From the NCBI GenBank assembly GCA_002733905.1, contig NVXK01000018.1:25346-72634 (forward strand): 47,289 nt of DNA, in the 5' to 3' direction. The notes under the pieces are model-generated. The model did not search any database. It was not told the origin of the DNA and worked only from the letters and a program-made list of their open reading frames with translations. Made by a program: the position numbers and the translations under genes. This document shows, one piece after another, positions 17,170 through 25,952 of this stretch. This DNA comes from Robiginitomaculum sp. (GTDB lineage Bacteria; Pseudomonadota; Alphaproteobacteria; Caulobacterales; Maricaulaceae). The stretch's first letter is position 1, and every line of letters begins with the position of its first letter.

Positions 17170-17994
17170 ATGATACGGATTTTACTAACAAGCCTAATGC
17201 TGGCAACATCCCTTACGTCCTGTAATAATGCACAACAAAACAAAGTGCATTCAACACCTCCTGCCAAAGCAGCGACACAGCAAACAATTCGCACACAAAC
17301 AAATGAAGTGAACTTCAACGCGACCGACGGACAAATAGTCTTTGCTGATTTATATATTTCGTCACAGGGGAAATCAGGGCCGCTCATCATCCTCTTTCAC
17401 CAGGCAGGTGCAAATGGACGCGGCGAATATCAAAACATAACCACCAAACTCGTTGCACGCGGATATAGTGTTTTGCAAGTTGACCAACGCAGCGGTGGCA
17501 ATCATTTCGGCAATCAGAATAGAACCGCCCAGAATAGAACCGTCAAGGCCAGAGGCAAGGCGACCACCTATTGCCCCGCCTACGCCGATATGGAGGGGGC
17601 GCTCTCCTATGTAAAAACAAATGGATTTAGCGGGGCACGTTTTGCGTGGGGGAGTTCGTATTCAGCAGCCCTGTCACTTAAGCTTGCGGGCGAACACGGC
17701 GATGACCTTGCGGGTGTATTGTCCTTTTCCCCTGCGTCAGGGTCAGGCATGGGAGCCTGCGCCGCCAATCAATTTATACCCCATGTCAAAATCCCCGCCC
17801 TTGGCCTACGGCCTCGCTCTGAAATGAACGAAAACGGACAAGCACAAAAAGCCCTGTACGATATACAAGGCCTTTCATATTTCATCTCCGAAGACGGGGT
17901 GCACGGCGCATCAATGCTCGACCCCAACCGTGCCAAAGGCGATGTCGCCCCAACTTGGAAAGCCGTATACGCGTTTCTTGAAGCACATAAATAA
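17170..17994 (+). CDS. Alpha/beta hydrolase lipoprotein (dienelactone-hydrolase-like)
   Basis: 274 residues. A lipoprotein signal with lipobox LTSC (Cys18) leads to a polar linker to about residue 45. Then comes an alpha/beta hydrolase fold: strand LIILFHQAG (oxyanion loop HQAGA), the nucleophile elbow GSSYS with Ser163, and a probable catalytic His in DGVHGASML. A second Cys (CPAY) and MGACAANQF in the second half may form a disulfide in the periplasm. Substrate unknown. ATG 17170 is preceded by AGGAGG. It converges with the DUF2306 gene, one base between stops. It lies between mdh and sucC, where many relatives have no gene. Confidence 0.85.
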   Translation: MIRILLTSLMLATSLTSCNNAQQNKVHSTPPAKAATQQTIRTQTNEVNFNATDGQIVFADLYISSQGKSGPLIILFHQAGANGRGEYQNITTKLVARGYSVLQVDQRSGGNHFGNQNRTAQNRTVKARGKATTYCPAYADMEGALSYVKTNGFSGARFAWGSSYSAALSLKLAGEHGDDLAGVLSFSPASGSGMGACAANQFIPHVKIPALGLRPRSEMNENGQAQKALYDIQGLSYFISEDGVHGASMLDPNRAKGDVAPTWKAVYAFLEAHK

Positions 17995-17995
17995 G

Positions 17996-18394
17996 TTACG
18001 AAGCACCAAACATCATCGTGTACAAAATACGCCCGGGCATCATAGAGAGCACACCAGGAATAAGGAGCGCTCCAAAGAACAAGCCTTTAACCGACCTTAC
18101 ATGCCGCTTGATATTACGTTTGCGAATATGCCAAAAGCACTGAAAAATACCAACAAATGTCACAATGACAAATATGTGGATAAAACTAAATTGCCCACTG
18201 TTAATCTGGCGAATAAAAATCGAACTTATCGCAACAAAAAACATCAAGGTCACGAATATCCGTCCGATAAGTTTGTGCGATTTTGTGCCCTTGGGGCGCA
18301 ACCACATAATTGTTCCCAAGACTAAAGAGAAAATCGCGAGCACCAAATGAATTTGGATAGCAAAAGATGCGTGTAAGATTGGTTCAATGTTCAT
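17996..18394 (-). CDS. DUF2306 family membrane protein
   Basis: 132 residues with about four transmembrane helices. The pattern IHLVLAIFSLVLGTIMWLRP, the loop KGTKSHKLIGRIFV and FSFIHIFVI match DUF2306, in which several conserved His face the membrane. Function is not known for the family; similarity to haem-binding four-helix proteins is sometimes noted, but I cannot confirm it here. It follows the DUF2141 gene by nine bases and is probably cotranscribed with it, divergent from a LytTR membrane regulator. Confidence 0.85.
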   Translation of the reverse strand: MNIEPILHASFAIQIHLVLAIFSLVLGTIMWLRPKGTKSHKLIGRIFVTLMFFVAISSIFIRQINSGQFSFIHIFVIVTFVGIFQCFWHIRKRNIKRHVRSVKGLFFGALLIPGVLSMMPGRILYTMMFGAS

Positions 18395-18403
18395 AATTAC
18401 TCT

Positions 18404-18874
18404 CTACTTCAAAGAAATTGTTTGCACGACAGTTTCGTCTGCGTTCACGTTGAATTTTACACGGTTCCATTTCGCAGGCCCCATAAGCCCTTTCGCATTA
18501 TTTGAAAATGCATAAGGTTCTGTGGGGATGCCAAATTTATTCATACCGAACTCGCCATTACCATCAATATCGTGAAACAAACGAATACCATATTCTCCAG
18601 CTGGCAGATTTTCAAAGCTTAGACGTACAGTATTTGCACTCGCTGTCGTATCAATGCTGCGAAAATCTTGAGTGTGTTTGTAATTCATTTTACTATTATA
18701 CAGTCCAAGTCTGACATCACCGCTCAATACGTTTACATCAGTAATGACAACTGAAATACGCGCCCCGCCCTGTATCGACACATCTCTGACACTGCCGTCA
18801 TTTGCCAATGCTGCCTGTGAGAAATTGCCGATAATGACCGCAGTCATCATAAATTTTGTAGATAGATTTTTCAT
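18404..18874 (-). CDS. DUF2141 family secreted protein
   Basis: 156 residues. A Sec signal peptide (MKNLSTKFMMTAVIIGNFSQ, then AALA as the cleavage region) precedes a beta-rich domain with the family marks GDVRLGLYNS, FENLPAGEYGIRLFHDIDGNGE and FGIPTEPYAFSNNA. DUF2141 proteins are small periplasmic or outer-surface proteins without a settled role. I chose ATG 18874 (GGAG six bases upstream) over an in-frame ATG at 18886. First gene of a two-gene operon with DUF2306, divergent from the LytTR regulator, so it is the best candidate target of that regulator. Confidence 0.88.
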   Translation of the reverse strand: MKNLSTKFMMTAVIIGNFSQAALANDGSVRDVSIQGGARISVVITDVNVLSGDVRLGLYNSKMNYKHTQDFRSIDTTASANTVRLSFENLPAGEYGIRLFHDIDGNGEFGMNKFGIPTEPYAFSNNAKGLMGPAKWNRVKFNVNADETVVQTISLK

Positions 18875-18961
18875 TTTCAACTCCATATTTTCTTGCCCCG
18901 TTTGAGAACAATTGAACTATGACCGAGAGTTTCCAAAACAAAAGCGGACATGCGTAAACCA

Positions 18962-19012
18962 GACGTTTTGCTACGTGAATAACGCGTTTTCCCGTTCGCG
19001 CAGCGTGAACGG
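18962..19012. promoter_or_regulatory. Candidate LytTR binding repeats and inverted repeat between divergent genes
   Basis: Two GTTTT-centred 9-mers, GACGTTTTG (18962-18970) and CGCGTTTTC (18983-18991), are direct repeats 12 bp apart, the spacing known for LytTR regulators such as AgrA. Next to them lies an inverted repeat CCGTTC (18992-18997) and GAACGG (19007-19012). Both sit in the 220-base region between the DUF2141 gene and the LytTR gene. Confidence 0.4.
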
Positions 19013-19094
19013 CACGAAAACTTTCTTGCACTCTACAAAATTATTGGCATTGTGAATCCACAAGGCTAAACGTGCACAAGAAAATTGAGACTTA

Positions 19095-19805
19095 ATGAAA
19101 AACACATTCAAGCAATTAACGCCAATGCTTATCACATGTAGTATTGCAGGCTTGGTTCTCACCATACTTGCCCCCTATGACACACAAAATTTTTCGATAG
19201 CACACCGTTTTATCTTTTGGATGGGCATGTGTCTCGCAGGTGGTTTTGGTGCACATGTAAGCGACATCATTATTCTAAAAACAGGATGGGAATGCAAAAA
19301 CTGGCTACGCGCCCTCGCCCAATCTTTAACCTCAAGCCTCGCCGTCGTTTTTACCATCATACTGTTCTCTCTTTACGCAAAAAATTTTTACAGTCTTGGC
19401 AATTTTGTGATTTTATTTTTTTATATCTGGGTCATCTCTGCCACGATTTGTTTCATCGGACTCCTTTTGCGTCGACAAAAAGAAGGCGATACCCCCCACA
19501 CACGCCCCGCCATTTTTGAGCGCCTTAAGCCCGCACTCCGCACATCGGAAATTTACGCCCTTGCTGCCGAAGATCATTATGTGCGCGTGATAACCTCCAA
19601 AGGTGATGACCTTATCCTTATGCGCCTTTTGGACGCCATCAAAGAAACAGCACCTCTCCAAGGCCTCTCTCCTCACCGTTCATGGTGGGTCAGCGAAACA
19701 GGCGCTAAGAAAGTTACAAAATCAGAAATCACTTTACACTCTGACAAACCTGTACCCATTAGCCGCGCAGGTTTGAAACATGTGAAAAACGCTGGCTGGC
19801 TTTAG
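19095..19805 (+). CDS. Membrane-bound LytTR DNA-binding regulator
   Basis: 236 residues. Four transmembrane helices (about 11-27, 36-56, 79-97, 103-125) are followed by a LytTR DNA-binding domain (about 152-236). That domain has the marks LAAEDHYVRVIT, HRSWWVSETG and VPISRAGLKHV. No receiver domain is present, so it is not a classical response regulator; the helices may sense the signal directly. It is divergent from the DUF2141-DUF2306 pair, and regulators of this kind often control the adjacent gene and themselves. It converges on the GNAT cluster with three bases between stops. The start ATG 19095 has only a weak ribosome binding site. Confidence 0.9.
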   Translation: MKNTFKQLTPMLITCSIAGLVLTILAPYDTQNFSIAHRFIFWMGMCLAGGFGAHVSDIIILKTGWECKNWLRALAQSLTSSLAVVFTIILFSLYAKNFYSLGNFVILFFYIWVISATICFIGLLLRRQKEGDTPHTRPAIFERLKPALRTSEIYALAAEDHYVRVITSKGDDLILMRLLDAIKETAPLQGLSPHRSWWVSETGAKKVTKSEITLHSDKPVPISRAGLKHVKNAGWL

Positions 19806-19808
19806 CCT

Positions 19809-20339
19809 TTAAACCGTAGCTTTTAAGTGCAGGTTTTCTTGTCCATAGACATAGCAATCGCCCTCAAACACACCCCCAACATTTGTCACCATTCTAAGGC
19901 GCTTGGAACCAAGCCGCTCAGCAACGGCCATGCTGCCTGTATTCCCGGGGTCGATATAATGAATAACACCTTCCCATTTCAGCACATTAAACACATAGTC
20001 AATAGAGGCGCGGCCTGCCTCACTCGCATACCCTTTGCCCCAATATTTGCGGTTGAGGCCCCAACCAACTTCGCGGTCTTCCCATCCCTCTGGATACCAA
20101 GGGCCAATACGGCCAATGAATTGACGGCTTGTTTTTTCAATCACCGCAAACATACCATATCCACGAATATCCCAATGCCCCATCATAGTAGCCATAGCGC
20201 GCCAAGCTTGCGCACGGTTCAATGGTTTTCCGCCTATATACAGCATGGTTTGTGCATCAGCCATCATTTCGGCCCAACCCTCAAAATCTTTATCTGCATC
20301 AAGGGGGCGAAGTATTAATCGTTCGGTTTCAAGTATCAT
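19809..20339 (-). CDS. GNAT N-acetyltransferase, third of three tandem copies
   Basis: 176 residues, GNAT family of the RimJ/RimL type. LETERLILRPL opens the fold, IGRIGPWYPEGW and GWGLNRKYWGKGYASEA form the acetyl-CoA pyrophosphate loop region (R/Q-x-x-G-x-G/A is here KYWGKGYASE), and NTGSMAVAERLGSKRL is the late helix. Closely similar in layout to the two preceding genes, so the three are tandem duplicates. Start ATG 20339 was chosen over an in-frame ATG at 20378, which would overlap the preceding gene. Substrate unknown: a small molecule or a protein N-terminus are both possible. Confidence 0.9.
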   Translation of the reverse strand: MILETERLILRPLDADKDFEGWAEMMADAQTMLYIGGKPLNRAQAWRAMATMMGHWDIRGYGMFAVIEKTSRQFIGRIGPWYPEGWEDREVGWGLNRKYWGKGYASEAGRASIDYVFNVLKWEGVIHYIDPGNTGSMAVAERLGSKRLRMVTNVGGVFEGDCYVYGQENLHLKATV

Positions 20340-20352
20340 TTTCACGCGCCCT

Positions 20353-20880
20353 CTATTGCGCGTCTCTCTCTTGTCCATACACCCAACACAGCTCGTCCGT
20401 AATCGCAGGGATGCCGTCGAGTGTATAAAGCATTTTCGAGCCCAAAGATTCGGCTGTTTTTATACTCCCCACATTTCCGTCTATGATCGTATGTATAACC
20501 CGTGACCAATTAAGTGTATTAAAAACATGATCAAGGCAGGCCTGCCCAGCCTCTTTGGCATACCCTTTTTTCCAATGATCTCGGTGTATTGTCCAACCTA
20601 TTTCAGGCTCGCTCCACCCCTCTGGCGACCAAGGCCCAACGCGACCAACCCATGATCCCGTCGATTTTTCAATCACACTTAAAAACGTATATCCGCGAAT
20701 AACACCATGCCCAATGACCATCGCCATATTACGCCACGCCTCTGCACGGTTCATCACCTTGCCGCCAATATAACGCATAGTCTCTACATCTGAAAAACAA
20801 TCTGCCCACGCCTCAAAGTCCGCAACAGGGTCAATATCACGCAGGATCAGTCTTTCGGTTTCTAAAATTACATGTGTCAT
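20353..20880 (-). CDS. GNAT N-acetyltransferase, second of three tandem copies
   Basis: 175 residues with the same layout as its neighbours: LETERLILRDI, VGRVGPWSPEGW, the CoA loop HRDHWKKGYAKEA and GSIKTAESLGSKML. Start ATG 20880 has AAAGGA six bases upstream; the in-frame extension to 20931 overlaps the preceding gene and is rejected. It is two bases from the preceding stop and 13 from the next start, so the three form one transcript. Residues that differ between the copies lie mostly in the region after the first helix (AWADCFSDVETMRYIGG), where GNAT enzymes choose substrate. Confidence 0.9.
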   Translation of the reverse strand: MTHVILETERLILRDIDPVADFEAWADCFSDVETMRYIGGKVMNRAEAWRNMAMVIGHGVIRGYTFLSVIEKSTGSWVGRVGPWSPEGWSEPEIGWTIHRDHWKKGYAKEAGQACLDHVFNTLNWSRVIHTIIDGNVGSIKTAESLGSKMLYTLDGIPAITDELCWVYGQERDAQ

Positions 20881-20882
20881 GT

Positions 20883-21398
20883 CTATTCCTTTGTTTGACC
20901 ATAGACCAAACGTGTGCGTCCATGTTTGCAATCATCAATTTTATATAAAAAGCGTGAACCCAATTTTTCAGCCAGTTTTATACTCGGTATATTTTCCTCA
21001 ACAATAACATGGGTAAGCCTCTCCCAACCGAGTGTATCAAACACATAGTCAATACACGCTTTCGCCGCCTCATACCCATACCCTTTGCGCGTATGATTTG
21101 GGTGAACTGCCCACCCTATTTCAGGTTCAGGCCAGCCATGTGGATTATACGGGCCAACACGCCCTACCCATTCCCCACTACGTTTATCAATCACAGAGAA
21201 AAACCCATAGCCGCGTGCTTGCCAATGGCCAATATTCATCACCATGTTTTGCCAAGCCGCCTCTGCATTATAGGGAGTATTATTCCACAAATACGCAATA
21301 GTCTGAGCATCAGCCATCATCTCCGCCCAAGGGCTAAAATCAGTATCTGCATTAATATTTCGAAGGATGAGGCGTTCGGTCTCTAACTGGGTTTCCAT
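20883..21398 (-). CDS. GNAT N-acetyltransferase, first of three tandem copies
   Basis: 171 residues: LETERLILRNI, VGRVGPYNPHGW, the CoA loop HPNHTRKGYGYEA and NIPSIKLAEKLGSRFL. It is the most divergent of the three around residues 35-45 (TIAYLWNNTPYNAEA in place of an IGG motif). Start ATG 21398 lies just 26 bases downstream of the mdh terminator, leaving no room for an ordinary promoter between them. The gene is thus read through from mdh, or has a promoter overlapping the terminator or the mdh end. A longer in-frame ATG at 21458 would begin inside mdh's terminator region and is unlikely. Confidence 0.9.
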   Translation of the reverse strand: METQLETERLILRNINADTDFSPWAEMMADAQTIAYLWNNTPYNAEAAWQNMVMNIGHWQARGYGFFSVIDKRSGEWVGRVGPYNPHGWPEPEIGWAVHPNHTRKGYGYEAAKACIDYVFDTLGWERLTHVIVEENIPSIKLAEKLGSRFLYKIDDCKHGRTRLVYGQTKE

Positions 21399-21423
21399 AT
21401 TACACCATTTTGGCTGTTCCACG

Positions 21424-21452
21424 TAAAAAAAAGGCGGGCTATAAGCCCGCCA
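21424..21452 (-). terminator. Intrinsic terminator of mdh
   Basis: On the minus strand GGCGGGCT, three-base loop, AGCCCGCC, then eight T (plus-strand 21425-21432 are A). It lies 23 bases after the mdh stop and directly before the first GNAT gene. Confidence 0.93.
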
Positions 21453-21474
21453 AAACACTTAAATTTGTACCAGA

Positions 21475-22467
<993 letters not shown>

Positions 22468-22577
22468 TCATTTCCCTATCTGTACGCCTCTGTTCATCGA
22501 GGCGCAATCATTTGCACACCATTTTTATACAAAAAATCAAATTTCACGCAGAAATAATGGCATTATTATTGATAAAA

Positions 22578-22615
22578 CAGAAAAAACCGCCCCTGAAATC
22601 TCAGAGACGGTTTCA
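22578..22615 (-). terminator. Intrinsic terminator of the CmpX/MscS-like gene
   Basis: On the minus strand AAACCGTCTCTGA pairs with TCAGGGGCGGTTT (two mismatches), followed by a T-rich tract. It lies about 27 bases after the stop at 22642 and upstream of mdh. Confidence 0.85.
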
Positions 22616-22641
22616 TAAACTTAAATACGGTATAAAGCGTA

Positions 22642-23850
22642 TTATTTTTTAGCGCGTGTTTTCGTTTTTACAGGTAACCATTCGCCTAATTTAGACTTTG
22701 CCCAATCACGACCACCAAGACCGAAGGCAAGCGCACCGCCAACACCAGCAGCAAATGCAGCAGCACCAAGGCCATAGCTAAATGCAGTGTTTACAATTTC
22801 GTCACCAATACCCATTTGGCTAAGACCCATAAAGGTCACAAGCACCATAGTAATGTATTTCACTACCCGGCCAGCAAGTTCGCCAGATGTTTGTCCAACA
22901 ATGCTAGAGATAAAGTTAGCAATGAAAAGACCAGCACCGATAATGATCGCACCTAATGTGATGTTACCACCGAGGCTGAGAAGCTGATTAAGGATGTTTG
23001 TAAGCTGTTCGATACCGAGGATATTCATCGCGGCAACTGCGCCCATCAAAGAAATACCAACAAATGCCAATGTACCAATGATTTTAGACGGCACAACATT
23101 TGAGCTCGACTTGCCATCAATCGCACCAAGAGTGCTAAGCGTTTTGTCTATGCCGAGTGTTGGCAATGTGTTTTGCGCAAGTTTAGAAACAAATTTACCA
23201 ATGAATACAGCAAGGCCAAGGACAACAGATGCAGAGAAAAGTTGTGGAATATAGTTCATAACTTGATCAAGCATGCCAGTGAGCGGACCAGTAATACTAT
23301 CAATGTTGAGAACATCAAGAGCCGTAACACCGAACAAGAACAATACAAATGCGAACACAACGCCGCCAATTGTCTTAGCAATATTATTTGTTGAAGCTGT
23401 TACGTCGTCGTCTGATCCTAGACGTGAAGCAATATTATCAATTTGCGCAGCTTCTAGCGTTGCAGTTGTTGCTTCGCGGAAGATTTTAGCCAAAACCCAA
23501 CCAATGAAGAAGATAAAGCCAGCACCGACGATATTTGGAAGATACTCAAAGATATCGTCCAACATGCCTTTAATACCTTCAAGAGGCTCTGACAATTGTG
23601 GGAAACGACTTAGGCCCATAAGGATAAAGACGAGCCATAATACCCAAAACACAGCTTTTGACAATGATTTGCCAATATTACCGCCCGTTGTTTTGGCTTT
23701 ACGGCCAAGGCCTGTGCGGTTAATCGCGTTTGAAACAATCGCCGCTGCGATTTTAGAAATGACATAACCTACAATGATTGTCAGCAAAGCCAACACAGGC
23801 CCCACGAATGGCTCCGGTAAGAAGCTCATATATTGTTCAATTTTTTCCAT
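22642..23850 (-). CDS. Mechanosensitive-channel-like membrane protein (CmpX type, repeated TM-helix domain)
   Basis: 402 residues with about ten hydrophobic segments. The repeating block seen as LPNIVGAGFIFFIGWVLAKI, IPQLFSASVVLGLAVFIGKF and LGGNITLGAIIIGAGLFIAN is the conserved TM-helix repeat found in CmpX-type proteins of the MscS clan. The end FGLGGRDWAKSKLGEW resembles the MscS pore-helix exit, but the large cytoplasmic beta domain is absent. Such proteins are inner-membrane channel-like proteins linked to osmotic or envelope state. Start ATG 23850 (GGAGG upstream) was chosen over an in-frame ATG at 23907. It is transcribed alone and ends in a good terminator. Confidence 0.87.
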   Translation of the reverse strand: MEKIEQYMSFLPEPFVGPVLALLTIIVGYVISKIAAAIVSNAINRTGLGRKAKTTGGNIGKSLSKAVFWVLWLVFILMGLSRFPQLSEPLEGIKGMLDDIFEYLPNIVGAGFIFFIGWVLAKIFREATTATLEAAQIDNIASRLGSDDDVTASTNNIAKTIGGVVFAFVLFLFGVTALDVLNIDSITGPLTGMLDQVMNYIPQLFSASVVLGLAVFIGKFVSKLAQNTLPTLGIDKTLSTLGAIDGKSSSNVVPSKIIGTLAFVGISLMGAVAAMNILGIEQLTNILNQLLSLGGNITLGAIIIGAGLFIANFISSIVGQTSGELAGRVVKYITMVLVTFMGLSQMGIGDEIVNTAFSYGLGAAAFAAGVGGALAFGLGGRDWAKSKLGEWLPVKTKTRAKK

Positions 23851-24066
23851 TAGGAAACCTCCAGTAAAAATACAGTTTAATTTGATAAATTTCTTTAGGC
23901 TCCACACGAAACCCTAGGTCGCGAATCGCCCACTCGACACTACGTCTACCATTACATTTTAGTAATCTCAACATGAACACAGCCTAAATGGCTTGATTTC
24001 ACCCTTTAAAGTACAGCATAGTTGAGGTATCTGTGTATAAAACCACGTTTCACACAAAGTAAAAAA

Positions 24067-24159
24067 ATGAATAAAATAGAAAATCAAGGCCTATTCATCA
24101 TCCTCTGCCTGTGTGCATTCGGGCTTCTCGCCCTCGCCTCTATCAGCCTTGTTTTATAA
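24067..24159 (+). CDS. Very small single-helix membrane peptide (30 residues)
   Basis: ATG 24067 to TAA 24159 encodes 30 residues: a polar start MNKIENQG, then one hydrophobic helix FIILCLCAFGLLALASISLVL. The charge pattern and length fit a single-pass membrane miniprotein. The stop is seven bases before the next start, and that gene has no ribosome binding site of its own, which fits translational coupling. The peptide itself has only a weak ribosome binding site, so it could also be a leader peptide or chance. I know no family for it. Confidence 0.45.
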   Translation: MNKIENQGLFIILCLCAFGLLALASISLVL

Positions 24160-24166
24160 CAACGCC

Positions 24167-24802
24167 ATGCAGAAACGTTCCATTTTTATCAAGCTTATTT
24201 TTGCAGGCTTCGTGCTTTTCACAGCTAACAACGCACTCGGCTATATTCTTGGTGGCAAGGTAAAAACTCTGACAATACAGGTACAGGCACTTGAAACATT
24301 ATTAGGTGAAATGGCGTGGGTCTCACCGCAAATATCCGACACACGCGCCCTCTATAAAATATCGTTTCGGACTTGCCCGTCGTGCATTGTTTACCACCAA
24401 ACCGAATTTCCAAAATTGCAAGACCTTGGTGTGGATACACGTTTATTTATGTTCGCAAGAAATACACCACGTACAAAGCCACAAGAACGCACTGTCGTCG
24501 CAGAACTTTACAAGAATAGAGACTGGAAGCTTGCACAAGATTGGTTCGCCCACAAAAGCCCCCATAAATTCTACGCCCACATGCCAGACATTATAACCGC
24601 GGACAACAACCCTGAACGCACAGCCCTCATTAAAAATGGCCAAAGGCAAATCATGGAACTTTCGTACATCCTTAAGGCCAATCAGATAGAACTCGCAACA
24701 CCTGCCCTGATTTGGCAAAACAAGAGCGGCGAGTGGCGTGTCGCAATCGGCAATAGCAAGCGTAGCAATGCGGTCATAAGAAAAGAACTGAGCGAGACGT
24801 AA
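24167..24802 (+). CDS. Thioredoxin-fold protein with a CPSC motif, membrane-anchored or secreted
   Basis: 211 residues. A hydrophobic N-terminal segment (about 6-27) is followed by a short linker and a thioredoxin-like domain with the redox motif C70-P-S-C73 in FRTCPSCIVYHQ. The end includes ATPALIWQNKSGEWRVAIG, where the cis-Pro of thioredoxin folds would be (TPALI). This layout resembles DsbC/DsbG-like or related periplasmic thiol proteins. Start ATG 24167 is chosen because the signal segment begins there; an in-frame ATG at 24113 overlaps the small upstream peptide. One base separates its stop from zapE, so the two are cotranscribed. Confidence 0.75.
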   Translation: MQKRSIFIKLIFAGFVLFTANNALGYILGGKVKTLTIQVQALETLLGEMAWVSPQISDTRALYKISFRTCPSCIVYHQTEFPKLQDLGVDTRLFMFARNTPRTKPQERTVVAELYKNRDWKLAQDWFAHKSPHKFYAHMPDIITADNNPERTALIKNGQRQIMELSYILKANQIELATPALIWQNKSGEWRVAIGNSKRSNAVIRKELSET

Positions 24803-24803
24803 A

Positions 24804-25934
24804 ATGAGTGTTCTTACCTATCTTAAAACGCAAATTGAGCGTGGACAATTACGCGAAGACACAACCCAAATGGCAGCAGCAGAAAAGCTCGACATTTTAC
24901 TTGAAAGCTTAATCAATTACACGCCCAAACGCAGTATTTTCTCCAAAAACACGCCCCCCCCAAAAGGCCTTTATATGTGGGGCGGTGTGGGGCGCGGTAA
25001 ATCCCTGATTATGGATGTGTTTTACGACCAGATCGAGACCAAACGCAAAAGCCGCGTTCATTTTCACGCTTTCATGCAATCGGTTCATAGCGAGATCAAT
25101 ATCTGGCGTAAACTTTCACAAAAACAACGCCGCAAACATAAAAACTATGTACGCGGCGCAGGTGACGACCCTATTGCACCAACGGCCAAAGCCATTGCCA
25201 ACGAGGCCGATATCCTGTGTTTTGACGAGTTTCACGTCACAGATATTGCCGACGCCATGTTACTCTCGCGCCTGTTCACAGCATTATTCGCACGCGGGGT
25301 TGTCGTGATTGCCACCTCCAACCGTGAACCAGACGCCCTGTATAAAGACGGCCTTAATCGCCAACTTTTTTTACCATTCATAGCCATGCTGAAAGACAAA
25401 CTTGAAGTGTTTGATTTCGACGGTGACACTGACCATCGCCTTCGCAAACTTCAACGCGCCCCTGTCTATTACAATCCGTTAAATGCAGAGGCAAAAGACG
25501 GCATAGAAAAAGCATGGATACGCCTAACCCGCCCCGTCACACCGCAAATCAAAATTTTAAATGTGCAAGGTCGAGAGCTGGACTTACTGTGCGCCTCTGG
25601 AACGACCCGCGCCAGTTTCGCACATTTATGCGGCCGTCCTCTCGGGGCAGCCGACTATCTTGAAATAGCGCGTACTTTCACAACACTTGTTCTCGAAAAC
25701 GTACCACAAATGGGGCCAGAAAACCGTAATGAAGCCAAACGCTTTGTCACCTTGATCGACGCCCTTTATGAAGCAAAAACAAAACTCGTCCTATCCGCAG
25801 ACGCCGCGCCAGAAGACCTTTATATGGGCGGTGACGGCGTATTTGAGTTCGAGCGCACCGCCTCACGCCTCATGGAAATGCGTAGCGCCGAATATCTTGG
25901 CGCAAGCCATGAATTAATAGAGTCCCAGCCCTAA
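24804..25934 (+). CDS. zapE: AFG1-family ATPase ZapE (cell division)
   Basis: 376-residue P-loop ATPase. Walker A is GGVGRGKS (60-67), Walker B is LCFDEFHV with D141/E142, and sensor-like ATSNREPDALYKDGL follows. ZapE interacts with FtsZ and destabilises Z-ring filaments in E. coli; related AFG1 acts in mitochondria. The gene is commonly found next to mdh or the sdh cluster in Alphaproteobacteria, so the position is expected. The ATG overlaps nothing but follows the thioredoxin-fold gene by one base. Full length, with no missing motif. Confidence 0.95.
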   Translation: MSVLTYLKTQIERGQLREDTTQMAAAEKLDILLESLINYTPKRSIFSKNTPPPKGLYMWGGVGRGKSLIMDVFYDQIETKRKSRVHFHAFMQSVHSEINIWRKLSQKQRRKHKNYVRGAGDDPIAPTAKAIANEADILCFDEFHVTDIADAMLLSRLFTALFARGVVVIATSNREPDALYKDGLNRQLFLPFIAMLKDKLEVFDFDGDTDHRLRKLQRAPVYYNPLNAEAKDGIEKAWIRLTRPVTPQIKILNVQGRELDLLCASGTTRASFAHLCGRPLGAADYLEIARTFTTLVLENVPQMGPENRNEAKRFVTLIDALYEAKTKLVLSADAAPEDLYMGGDGVFEFERTASRLMEMRSAEYLGASHELIESQP

Positions 25935-25952
25935 AACAAACGGATTTTTTTT

